NCBI RefSeq assembly: GCF_000381365.1
Contig: NZ_KB905467.1
Coordinates: 989,667-1,053,666 of the forward strand
Source: Bacteroides salyersiae WAL 10018 = DSM 18765 = JCM 12988
GTDB taxonomy: Bacteria; Bacteroidota; Bacteroidia; Bacteroidales; Bacteroidaceae
DNA length: 64,000 bases
Reading direction: 5' to 3'
Below the pieces are notes generated by a model, which made no database searches, was not told the DNA's origin, and worked only from the letters and a program-made list of their open reading frames with translations. How positions within the stretch are numbered: position 1 is the stretch's first letter; the number at the start of each line of letters is the position of its first letter. Below are positions 9,820 through 16,835 of this stretch, piece by piece. The position numbers and the translations under genes were made by a program.

Positions 9820-9856
9820 AACTCCCGCTTCATTCATTAAGAGTAAAGTGGGAGTT
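9820..9856. terminator. Hairpin between convergent genes, probable bidirectional terminator
   Basis: AACTCCCGCTT (9820-9830) pairs with AAGTGGGAGTT (9846-9856), with one G-T pair. It sits between the plus-strand barrel gene and the end of the minus-strand thi operon. Confidence 0.75.
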
Positions 9857-9879
9857 CTTATATCGAATTGCTATAAATA

Positions 9880-10488
9880 TCAATCAGCCAGCTTTTTCAA
9901 CTTTTTAAAGTGTTCTATTACTGCCAGATAATCACGGTCACAACAAGCATCGAATTTATTCCAAACGTCTCCGAGTACTACGGCACCACCGAAACCAAAA
10001 TCTTTTATTTCTAATATATTTTCTTCATTAATGCCACCGAGCGCCATTACTTTACAGTCGATAATTTTATCTTTCTGTGCTTGGCGTAGTTCTTCGGCTG
10101 TGTAAGTGGAGTAATAATTCACCTTCGAGATACTGTCGTAGATGGGACTCATGAATACATAATCGTAGAAGTGCTTTTTATTTTTCACCTCTTCTACCGA
10201 ATGACACGAACAACTTACGTGCCCTGCATAGTCATGGGGCTCTTTAGGGTTTCTACTGTTTAAGTGGATTCCCATCAGATTGAATTCCTCTTTTAAGTAG
10301 AAATGTTCGTGCGTAACGATACGGTGATGAAATTTCTCCGGTATCAGCGTCAGCAGACGTTCTGAGTACATAGCAGGTGTTTCCGGTTTTCTAAGGTGTA
10401 GAATGTCCAGACCCTCTTCGAAAAGAGCAGTAATTATTTTGTCTTCTTCAACGAAGAAGGTGGGGGTGGTAACTACAATGAGCTTCAT
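9880..10488 (-). CDS. Thiamine-phosphate synthase family protein (ThiE/TenI-like, second copy)
   Basis: A 202-residue TIM-barrel protein with the family pattern of an early LHLRKP strand, HLNS..., a central FMSPIYDS loop and a C-terminal ALGGINEEN phosphate-binding loop. It is the last gene of the thi operon. A full ThiE with better-conserved motifs is encoded at the other end (15794-16414), so this copy may be a TenI-like protein or a specialised ThiE rather than the main enzyme. It starts with ATG at 10488, 60 nt after thiF. Confidence 0.75.
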   Translation of the reverse strand: MKLIVVTTPTFFVEEDKIITALFEEGLDILHLRKPETPAMYSERLLTLIPEKFHHRIVTHEHFYLKEEFNLMGIHLNSRNPKEPHDYAGHVSCSCHSVEEVKNKKHFYDYVFMSPIYDSISKVNYYSTYTAEELRQAQKDKIIDCKVMALGGINEENILEIKDFGFGGAVVLGDVWNKFDACCDRDYLAVIEHFKKLKKLAD

Positions 10489-10548
10489 TTCTTTTGTTAA
10501 ACAATTTGTTTAGCAAAGTTAGCAATTAACTATATCCGATGCCAACGT

Positions 10549-11241
10549 TTATAGTGAAAATATGTTAGATTGCCATGTCCGCAGGTCAATTGTCCATAAT
10601 TTACCTGCCAAAACTTCTCCAAAACCACAGATTATTTTCAATACTTCGGTGGCTTCTACACTGCCTGTGATAGCAGGAGTAACCCCTAATACTCCTTTGG
10701 GCGGGGGAGGCATGCGTAGCATTTCTTCTTCATCGGGATAAAGGTCTCTGTATGTTTTGGGAGTATTTCCGTAGTTGAAAACGGATACTTGGCCTTCAAA
10801 GCCACAGATGGCTCCGTAGACGTAGGGTTTTCCCTGTTCTATGCAGATGTCATTGATCAGATAACGCGTGGCAAAATTGTCACACCCATCCACAACTATA
10901 TCATAATCACTGATAAGTTCGCTTGCATTGTCTTTATTTAGGCGTCCCGGGCAGGAGTTCACAGTAATTTCGCTGTTGAGTGCGGTAAGATGCATAGCAG
11001 CACATACGGCTTTGAAATCTCCAAGTTCCTCTTCGGTGTATAGCACTTGCCGTTGCAGGTTACTGATACTTACTTCGTCATTGTCTACCAGTCCGATAGT
11101 ACCTACTCCGGCACCTGTTAGGTAGAGAGCGATGGGTGATCCCAACCCGCCGACACCCACTATCAATACTTTGGCCGCTTTCAGCTTGGCTTGTCCTTCG
11201 TTTCCTATTTCGGGAAGCATGATTTGACGGTTATAACGCAT
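10549..11241 (-). CDS. thiF: Sulfur-carrier adenylyltransferase ThiF (HesA/MoeB/ThiF family)
   Basis: About 230 residues from the ATG at 11241; a TTG two codons earlier is less likely. The nucleotide-binding GVGGLGSP motif lies near residues 30-37, followed by DNDEVSISNLQRQ and DGCDNFATRYLIND, all typical E1-like signatures. It should adenylate the C-terminal glycine of ThiS using ATP before sulfur transfer. It lies in the thi operon after thiH. The 229-bp space to thiH holds a hairpin array. Confidence 0.9.
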   Translation of the reverse strand: MRYNRQIMLPEIGNEGQAKLKAAKVLIVGVGGLGSPIALYLTGAGVGTIGLVDNDEVSISNLQRQVLYTEEELGDFKAVCAAMHLTALNSEITVNSCPGRLNKDNASELISDYDIVVDGCDNFATRYLINDICIEQGKPYVYGAICGFEGQVSVFNYGNTPKTYRDLYPDEEEMLRMPPPPKGVLGVTPAITGSVEATEVLKIICGFGEVLAGKLWTIDLRTWQSNIFSL

Positions 11242-11342
11242 ATTCAAATGTTTTTATAGTTGATAATGATGTTGCATAGCTTAGATGAAAAGCTGTTGTA
11301 GTTTAAATGAAAAGTTACCGTAGTAGTTATCTTTTCTCAATT

Positions 11343-11404
11343 GTGATACGAGCGTCTCACAATTGAGCGACACGCGTATCATAGATGTGAGACGCTCGTA
11401 TCAC
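11343..11404. repeat. Array of three 18-bp hairpins, period about 22 bp
   Basis: Unit 1 GTGATACGAGCGTCTCAC (11343-11360) and unit 3 GTGAGACGCTCGTATCAC (11387-11404) are near-palindromes and are also reverse complements of each other. A degenerate middle unit has GACACG/CGTATC arms centred at 11374. Because of this, a perfect 27-bp inverted repeat (11335-11361 and 11386-11412) encloses the array. It lies inside the thi operon between the end of thiH and the start of thiF. Confidence 0.85.
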
Positions 11405-11470
11405 AATTGAGAAACAACTACTGTTCAAGCTTCTTTTGAGGTAAATGTAGAATGAATAGTGTTGATGTTA

Positions 11471-12598
11471 CTATACTCTTTTCAGATTGTCGAAACTTTG
11501 ATCCCAGTCTTTCCATACAGGCTCGCGACCGAGTTTTCTCAGATCTCTTTCCACTTCCACGGCTTTGCGGTCATCATTTATGTGAAACTGTTCCAGGGTT
11601 TGCGGATAGCTGTAATATCCGCCCGGCTCTGTTTTGCTCTCAGCACTCATGGTAGTTACACCTAATGTTGCCATATGATTACGTATCTCGGCACTTTCGC
11701 GGGTGGAGTAGGAGATATCTACATCGTGATCGAAGATGCGCATAGCAAAGGTCAACTGTGCTAATTCGCGGTCGTTCATGATGATGTTGGGTTGGAAACC
11801 GCCATTTTCCGAAGGACGCATCCGTGGGAAATTGACACTATATTTGGTTTTCCAATAATGTTTTTGAAGATAACGCAGGTGGTAAGCCATCATTGTAACA
11901 TCCGTACGCCACTCTTCCAGGCCGATGAGCACTCCCATGCCGATTTTGTGTACGCCGGCTTGTCCCATGCGGTCGAAACCGTTGACGCGCCATTCGAATT
12001 TGGACTTCATGCCGCGTGGATGATAGGTTTTATAATTAGCCTTGTTGTATGTCTCCTGAAAACAGATGACACCGTTCAGTCCGTGATAGGTCAGTTCTTC
12101 ATATTCTTCCGCTTTGAGAGGCATCACTTCTATCTGAAGGTTGCTGAAGTAAGGTTTAGCCAAATCTAAAGCGCGTGCTATGTAGGGCACTCCGGCGGCT
12201 GCCGGATTCTCTCCTGTTACCAGCAGCAGGTTCTCGAAAGGAGCGAGCCGTTTGATAGCTTTGTATTCGTTTATGATTTCTTCATCAGTCAATATGGTGC
12301 GTTTCATAGGATTGCTAATGTGAAAACCACAATAAACGCATGAATTGGTACATGAGTTGGTGAGGTACAAGGGAACAAACATGGAGATCGTCTTTCCGAA
12401 ACGTTCCATTGTGTACTTTTGACTGAGTCGCGCCATTACTTCCAGATAAGGGGTGGCGGCAGGTGATATGAGTGCCATGAAATCGTTCACATCACAGTGT
12501 TCTTTGCCTAATGCACGACGTACGTCAGCATCTGTTTTGGAATAGATGGCTTTCGTCGTCTCCTCCCATGATATTTTTTCTAATTCTTCTGAAAACAT
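11471..12598 (-). CDS. thiH: 2-iminoacetate synthase ThiH
   Basis: A 375-residue radical SAM enzyme with the cluster motif CTNSCVYCGF (CxxxCxxC) around residues 83-90. ThiH cleaves tyrosine to give dehydroglycine (2-iminoacetate), which ThiG uses to build the thiazole ring; it is the anaerobic route and fits the host lifestyle. It starts with ATG at 12598. The 78-nt leader separating it from the unknown gene upstream is made of repeated AAGTAGT-like units. Confidence 0.95.
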   Translation of the reverse strand: MFSEELEKISWEETTKAIYSKTDADVRRALGKEHCDVNDFMALISPAATPYLEVMARLSQKYTMERFGKTISMFVPLYLTNSCTNSCVYCGFHISNPMKRTILTDEEIINEYKAIKRLAPFENLLLVTGENPAAAGVPYIARALDLAKPYFSNLQIEVMPLKAEEYEELTYHGLNGVICFQETYNKANYKTYHPRGMKSKFEWRVNGFDRMGQAGVHKIGMGVLIGLEEWRTDVTMMAYHLRYLQKHYWKTKYSVNFPRMRPSENGGFQPNIIMNDRELAQLTFAMRIFDHDVDISYSTRESAEIRNHMATLGVTTMSAESKTEPGGYYSYPQTLEQFHINDDRKAVEVERDLRKLGREPVWKDWDQSFDNLKRV

Positions 12599-12676
12599 AT
12601 TGATTCTACTACTTAACTACTTAATTATTTGATCATTCAACTACTTATCTACTTGACTACTAAATTCTTCCCCTGA
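12599..12676 (-). repeat. Degenerate short direct repeats (AAGTAGT-like) before thiH
   Basis: Read on the minus strand, the leader of thiH contains repeated AGTAGTTAAGTAGT-like heptamers up to the ATG. It is low-complexity and slippage-prone. A shorter related run, ACTAACTACTAAATT, precedes nspC near 25545-25559 on the plus strand. Confidence 0.55.
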
Positions 12677-13207
12677 CTACTTCCTCCCCATTTTTTTCAA
12701 TGTGTTTCGGATAGCAGTAGTTACTCCTTTTGTGAAGAATTCCGTTTCGGCATTTTCCAGTATGATGCGTAGTTCACCCATTAGCTCCGGTTCTTTTTCG
12801 CAGAGTCGATAGGCCATCTTGATACATAAGGCTTGCACACCGATGCTTTCGGCAGGTGAAAACATACGGTCGAAACAGAAATTCAGCAGGGGAACCGATA
12901 TTGGTTCTTGTATCGGAAGATTGAAAAGTATGGAAAGATATAGGCGTTTCGAACCGTCGTGTTTGCAAGTCAGCAATCGGTCGGTCAGTTCTCCGTATAG
13001 CGGAATGAACCATTCCGGATGTATCTCACTCAGTTTTTCACACACCCATAAGGCGCGCCATGATACCAGTGGCTTACTGTCGGAAGTCAGTTGGTATATG
13101 TCGGGGAAATATTCCGGATGGTAGTTGATTTCCTTTACCAATGGCTTTATATCTAATTCGGAAATATGCACCAACAGCATATTACGGAATTCGTCTATTC
13201 TCTCCAT
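12677..13207 (-). CDS. Unknown protein embedded in the thiamine operon (HEAT-like)
   Basis: A 176-residue protein from the ATG at 13207, which lies 8 nt after the thiC stop; a GTG reading further upstream would overlap thiC and is not favoured. It is almost entirely helical, with repeated helix pairs (SWRALWVCEKL, GSKRLYLSILFNLP, GVQALCIKMAYRLC, GVTTAIRNTLKKM) reminiscent of HEAT/ARM repeats. There are no catalytic motifs or membrane segments. Its position between thiC and thiH suggests a role in, or at least co-expression with, thiamine synthesis, but I cannot name a function. Confidence 0.8.
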   Translation of the reverse strand: MERIDEFRNMLLVHISELDIKPLVKEINYHPEYFPDIYQLTSDSKPLVSWRALWVCEKLSEIHPEWFIPLYGELTDRLLTCKHDGSKRLYLSILFNLPIQEPISVPLLNFCFDRMFSPAESIGVQALCIKMAYRLCEKEPELMGELRIILENAETEFFTKGVTTAIRNTLKKMGRK

Positions 13208-13214
13208 ATTTGCT

Positions 13215-14909
13215 TTATTCTTCTTTTTTAGTATTTCTGAGTTCACGGCTCAGACGCATGGCACAGAAGTTGGGGCCGCACATGGTGCAATACTCTCCGT
13301 CTGTGTGACGTCCGGCATGAAAATAAGAAAAAGCACGTTCCGGGTCGAGTGAAAGGTCGAATTGATCTTTCCAACGGAATTCATAACGGGCTTTGCTCAA
13401 TGCATTGTCGCGAACTTGTGCCCCGGGATGTCCTTTGGCAAGGTCGGCGGCATGGGCGGCTATCTTGTAAGTGATGACCCCTACACGTACGTCTTCCTTA
13501 TCCGGAAGCGCCAGATGTTCTTTCGGAGTGACATAGCAGAGCATGGCTGTACCTAACCATCCTATTTGGGCTGCACCGATGGCCGATGTGATATGGTCGT
13601 ATCCCGGAGCGATGTCCGTGACCAACGGACCGAGCGTGTAGAACGGTGCATTATGGCATTTTTCGATCTGACGTTCCATATTCTCTTTTATTTTGTGCAT
13701 GGGCACGTGTCCCGGACCTTCGATGAATGCTTGCACATTCTTTTCCCAAGCACGTACAACGAGTTCTCCCATGGTGTCGAGTTCGGCAAACTGTGCTTCA
13801 TCGTTGGCATCGTGGATAGAGCCGGGACGCAGTCCGTCGCCCAGTGAAACGGCTACATCATATTGTGCTAAGATGTCGCAGATGTCATCAAAGTGCTCGT
13901 AGAGAAAACTCTCGCGATCGTGCACCAGACACCATTTGCTCATGATGCTTCCGCCACGGCTTACGATACCGCAAAGACGTTTGTCGGCCAAATGCACATT
14001 ATGGCGACGGATACCCGCATGAATGGTAAAATAATCCACTCCCTGCTCACATTGCTCGATCAAGGTATCGCGGTAAAGTTCCCAAGTGAGGTCTTCTACC
14101 TTACCGTTCACTTTCTCCAATGCTTGATAGATGGGCACGGTGCCTACCGGTACAGGGCAGTTACGGATAATCCATTCGCGCGTTTCGTGAATATTTTCTC
14201 CGGTGGAAAGATCCATAAGTGTATCTCCACCCCATTTACAACTCCATACGGCTTTTTCTACTTCCTCGTCAATACCGGAAGTAGTGGCCGAGTTACCGAT
14301 GTTCGTATTAATCTTCACAAGGAAATTACGGCCGATGATCATTGGTTCCGCTTCAGGATGATTGATGTTGGCGGGTAGCACGGCACGGCCTTCGGCTATT
14401 TCCCGGCGGACAAATTCGGGTGTGATATAGGTTTCGATGCCCAATTCTTCGCAGTTCATGTTTTCACGGATGGCTACATATTCCATTTCCGGAGTGATAA
14501 TTCCCCGTTTGGCATATGCCATTTGGGTGATGTGCTCTCCTTCCTTAGCCCGGTATGGCAGGGCGATATGTTCGAAACGGAGATGATCCAGACTTTTATC
14601 ATCACGACGCATACGGCCGTATTCGGAAGTGATTTCGGGCAGTTGCTCCACATCACCACGTTTCAGAATCCATTCTTCACGCATACGGGGTAACCCCTTT
14701 TTCAAATCCACGGATATTTCGGGGTCGCTGAAAGGCCCACTGGTATCGTATACATATATTTTCGGGTTAGGGGTTATAATCTTTTCGTCGCCATTGAAAG
14801 TCGTACTGGGCACTTGCTCCACTTTACGCATGGCTACCCGTATATCGGGAAACAGTTTTCCCGATATATATACTTTCTCTGAACGGGGAAATTTTATCTT
14901 TTGTTCCAT
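13215..14909 (-). CDS. thiC: Phosphomethylpyrimidine synthase ThiC
   Basis: A 564-residue protein. ThiC rearranges aminoimidazole ribotide to hydroxymethylpyrimidine phosphate by radical SAM chemistry. The signature GPGHVP and the C-terminal cluster motif CTMCGPNFC (CxxCxxxxC) are present. The N-terminal DTSGP...RGD region is also conserved. It has an ATG start and lies between thiG and the unknown 176-residue gene in the operon driven by the TPP riboswitch. Confidence 0.96.
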   Translation of the reverse strand: MEQKIKFPRSEKVYISGKLFPDIRVAMRKVEQVPSTTFNGDEKIITPNPKIYVYDTSGPFSDPEISVDLKKGLPRMREEWILKRGDVEQLPEITSEYGRMRRDDKSLDHLRFEHIALPYRAKEGEHITQMAYAKRGIITPEMEYVAIRENMNCEELGIETYITPEFVRREIAEGRAVLPANINHPEAEPMIIGRNFLVKINTNIGNSATTSGIDEEVEKAVWSCKWGGDTLMDLSTGENIHETREWIIRNCPVPVGTVPIYQALEKVNGKVEDLTWELYRDTLIEQCEQGVDYFTIHAGIRRHNVHLADKRLCGIVSRGGSIMSKWCLVHDRESFLYEHFDDICDILAQYDVAVSLGDGLRPGSIHDANDEAQFAELDTMGELVVRAWEKNVQAFIEGPGHVPMHKIKENMERQIEKCHNAPFYTLGPLVTDIAPGYDHITSAIGAAQIGWLGTAMLCYVTPKEHLALPDKEDVRVGVITYKIAAHAADLAKGHPGAQVRDNALSKARYEFRWKDQFDLSLDPERAFSYFHAGRHTDGEYCTMCGPNFCAMRLSRELRNTKKEE

Positions 14910-14974
14910 GTTATAAGCAATTGTTAATTAGTGATAAGTGATAGTATGTTATGATATCTTTTTAGCATGGAAGC

Positions 14975-15751
14975 CTATGAGTTAAGAAAAGCAGTTAATG
15001 GCGAACTGGCTTCGGCCATCAGGTTGTCGATTTGCATTCCCAATCCGGCTTCATAAGCCATGCGGCCCGCTTCAACTGCCTGTTTGAAGGCTTTAGCCAT
15101 CTCTATCGGGTTACCGGCTACGGCAATGGCTGTGTTTACCAAACAAGCTGCTGCGCCCAGTTCCATTGCTTCGGCGGCATGGCTTGGTGCACCGATTCCG
15201 GCATCTATCACTACCGGAATATTAGCTTGTTCAATGATGATTTTCAGAAATTCTTTGGTTTGCAGACCTTTGTTTGTTCCGATGGGTGCACCGAGGGGCA
15301 TTACAGTTGCCGCACCGGCTTCTTCCAATTGTTTGCATAATACAGGATCGGCCTGGCAGTAGGGAAGTACGACAAATCCCAGTTTTACCAATTCTTCGGT
15401 AGCCTTCAATGTTTCTACCGAATCCGGAAGCAGATAGCGCGGGTCGGGATGAATCTCTAACTTCAACCAGTTCGTTCCGAAAGCTTCGCGTGCCATTTGT
15501 GCGGCAAATACGGCCTCTTCCGCATTTCGTACACCCGATGTATTGGGTAACAACTGGATGTGCGGATGAATGATGTGTTTTAACATGTCATCCTCTTTAT
15601 TATCCATATCTATGCGTTTCATGGCCACCGTTACCATTTCAGTACCCGATGCAAGTAAAGATTGTTCCATCAGCTCGTTTGAGTTGAATTTTCCTGTACC
15701 AAGGAATAGCCGGGAGTTGAATTCACGTCCCGCAATAATAAGCTGTTTCAT
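14975..15751 (-). CDS. thiG: Thiazole synthase ThiG
   Basis: A 258-residue TIM-barrel protein. It condenses deoxyxylulose phosphate, dehydroglycine and ThiS-thiocarboxylate to the thiazole phosphate. The family signatures FLGTGKF, VTVAMKR (Schiff-base Lys), LPNTSG and DAGIGAPSHA are visible. It has an ATG start, is 42 nt from thiE, and all partners of its reaction (thiS, thiF, thiH) are in the same operon. Confidence 0.96.
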   Translation of the reverse strand: MKQLIIAGREFNSRLFLGTGKFNSNELMEQSLLASGTEMVTVAMKRIDMDNKEDDMLKHIIHPHIQLLPNTSGVRNAEEAVFAAQMAREAFGTNWLKLEIHPDPRYLLPDSVETLKATEELVKLGFVVLPYCQADPVLCKQLEEAGAATVMPLGAPIGTNKGLQTKEFLKIIIEQANIPVVIDAGIGAPSHAAEAMELGAAACLVNTAIAVAGNPIEMAKAFKQAVEAGRMAYEAGLGMQIDNLMAEASSPLTAFLNS

Positions 15752-15793
15752 GATTTATAATTTATGAATGATGATTTATAATAGGGAGGGAGA

Positions 15794-16414
15794 TTAAAGG
15801 GGGATTGACAAGATCCGGGTGGTCTCTTCTACAGGGTTTTCGGCCTGCAGTATGGTACCGGATAAAGCAATACCGTTGACTCCTGTTCTCATGATATCCG
15901 GAATATCCTGATAAGTGATACCGCCGATGGCTACTACCGGAAGTTGTATTCCGGCCTGTTGCATCTGTGAAATGATGGAAGTGTATCCTTCTATTCCCAA
16001 GACAGGACTCAGGTTCTTTTTGGTAGTAGTGAAACGGAATGGACCTATACCTACATAGTCTGCTCCTGCACGATAGTGCATTTCTACATCCTCAAATGTA
16101 TTGGCTGTTCCGCCAATGATGAACGCTTCGCCCAGCAGTTGGCGGGCTTCGGCTACCGGCATGTCTGTTTTACCCAAATGTACTCCGTCCACTTCCAGCT
16201 TTTGGGCCAATTCCACGTGGTCGTCCAGTATCAGAATGGCGTCATGTTCCTTACACATTGGTTTCAATTGTAGGGCAACGGCTTCCACTTCTTCCAGTGG
16301 CGCTTCCTTCATACGCAATTGTATCCATTTGCACCCGCCTTCAAGTGCCATGCGGGCAGAATCCAGATAAGAATATTTCTCGGTATGGTGAGTAATAAAT
16401 TGCAGGCTGATCAT
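15794..16414 (-). CDS. thiE: Thiamine-phosphate synthase ThiE
   Basis: A 206-residue TIM-barrel protein joining hydroxymethylpyrimidine diphosphate and thiazole phosphate. Motifs include QLRMKE, LDDHVELA, GVHLGKTD, GGTANTFED, YVGIGPFRFTTTK and a C-terminal AIGGI loop. It starts 3 nt after the thiS stop, which implies translational coupling. It is the better-conserved of the two ThiE-like proteins in the operon. Confidence 0.93.
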   Translation of the reverse strand: MISLQFITHHTEKYSYLDSARMALEGGCKWIQLRMKEAPLEEVEAVALQLKPMCKEHDAILILDDHVELAQKLEVDGVHLGKTDMPVAEARQLLGEAFIIGGTANTFEDVEMHYRAGADYVGIGPFRFTTTKKNLSPVLGIEGYTSIISQMQQAGIQLPVVAIGGITYQDIPDIMRTGVNGIALSGTILQAENPVEETTRILSIPL

Positions 16415-16417
16415 AGT

Positions 16418-16618
16418 CTATCCTCCGCAAGCAGCTTTAATTATAACCAGATTGTCATTCTCGTGGAGTGTGAAACTGTCCCAGTCCGTACGCGGAATCA
16501 TTTTGTTATTCGCTGCAATGGCAATGCCCTGAGTAGGAAGTTCCAATTGTACGGTGAGTTGCGTAATGGTAGAAGTATCGGCTATTTCCACTTCTTTGTT
16601 GTTAACTTGTACTTTCAT
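16418..16618 (-). CDS. thiS: Sulfur carrier protein ThiS
   Basis: A 66-residue beta-grasp protein from the ATG at 16618; the open frame extends upstream toward the riboswitch, but MKVQVNNKE is the expected start. It ends in the essential Gly-Gly that ThiF adenylates and that carries the thiocarboxylate. It is the first gene of the operon, about 80 nt downstream of the TPP riboswitch. Confidence 0.95.
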   Translation of the reverse strand: MKVQVNNKEVEIADTSTITQLTVQLELPTQGIAIAANNKMIPRTDWDSFTLHENDNLVIIKAACGG

Positions 16619-16699
16619 CGCTACAAAATTAGGTTTATTGATGATAACGAAAGTAAATACAAAGAGAGTGCTATTAATATGGAGAGCGGTAATGAAGTA

Positions 16700-16779
16700 A
16701 CACAATCCCTACGTCAGTACTAACTGCATCAGGTTCCAGGGTATGATCTCAGCCCGTCTTGCCGGGCACCCCTTTGTCT
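16700..16779 (-). promoter_or_regulatory. TPP riboswitch (THI element)
   Basis: On the minus strand the element runs from GGGGTGCC through CTGAGA, ACCC, GAACCTGATGC, GTTAG and CGTAGGGA, the classic conserved order of the thiamine pyrophosphate aptamer. It lies immediately upstream of thiS and should reduce expression of the whole thi operon when TPP is abundant. A TTACTTTG box just upstream, near 16790-16797, may be its promoter. Confidence 0.96.
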
Positions 16780-16835
16780 TTACGGCGGCAAAGTAAATGA
16801 AAAAGAAGCAGAAAAAAAATAAAACGAATACTTTT

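Noticed and set aside
11335..11412. MITE insertion in the thi operon
   Set aside because: The perfect inverted repeat is explained by the 22-bp-period units; there is no flanking target-site duplication or other copy seen in the window.
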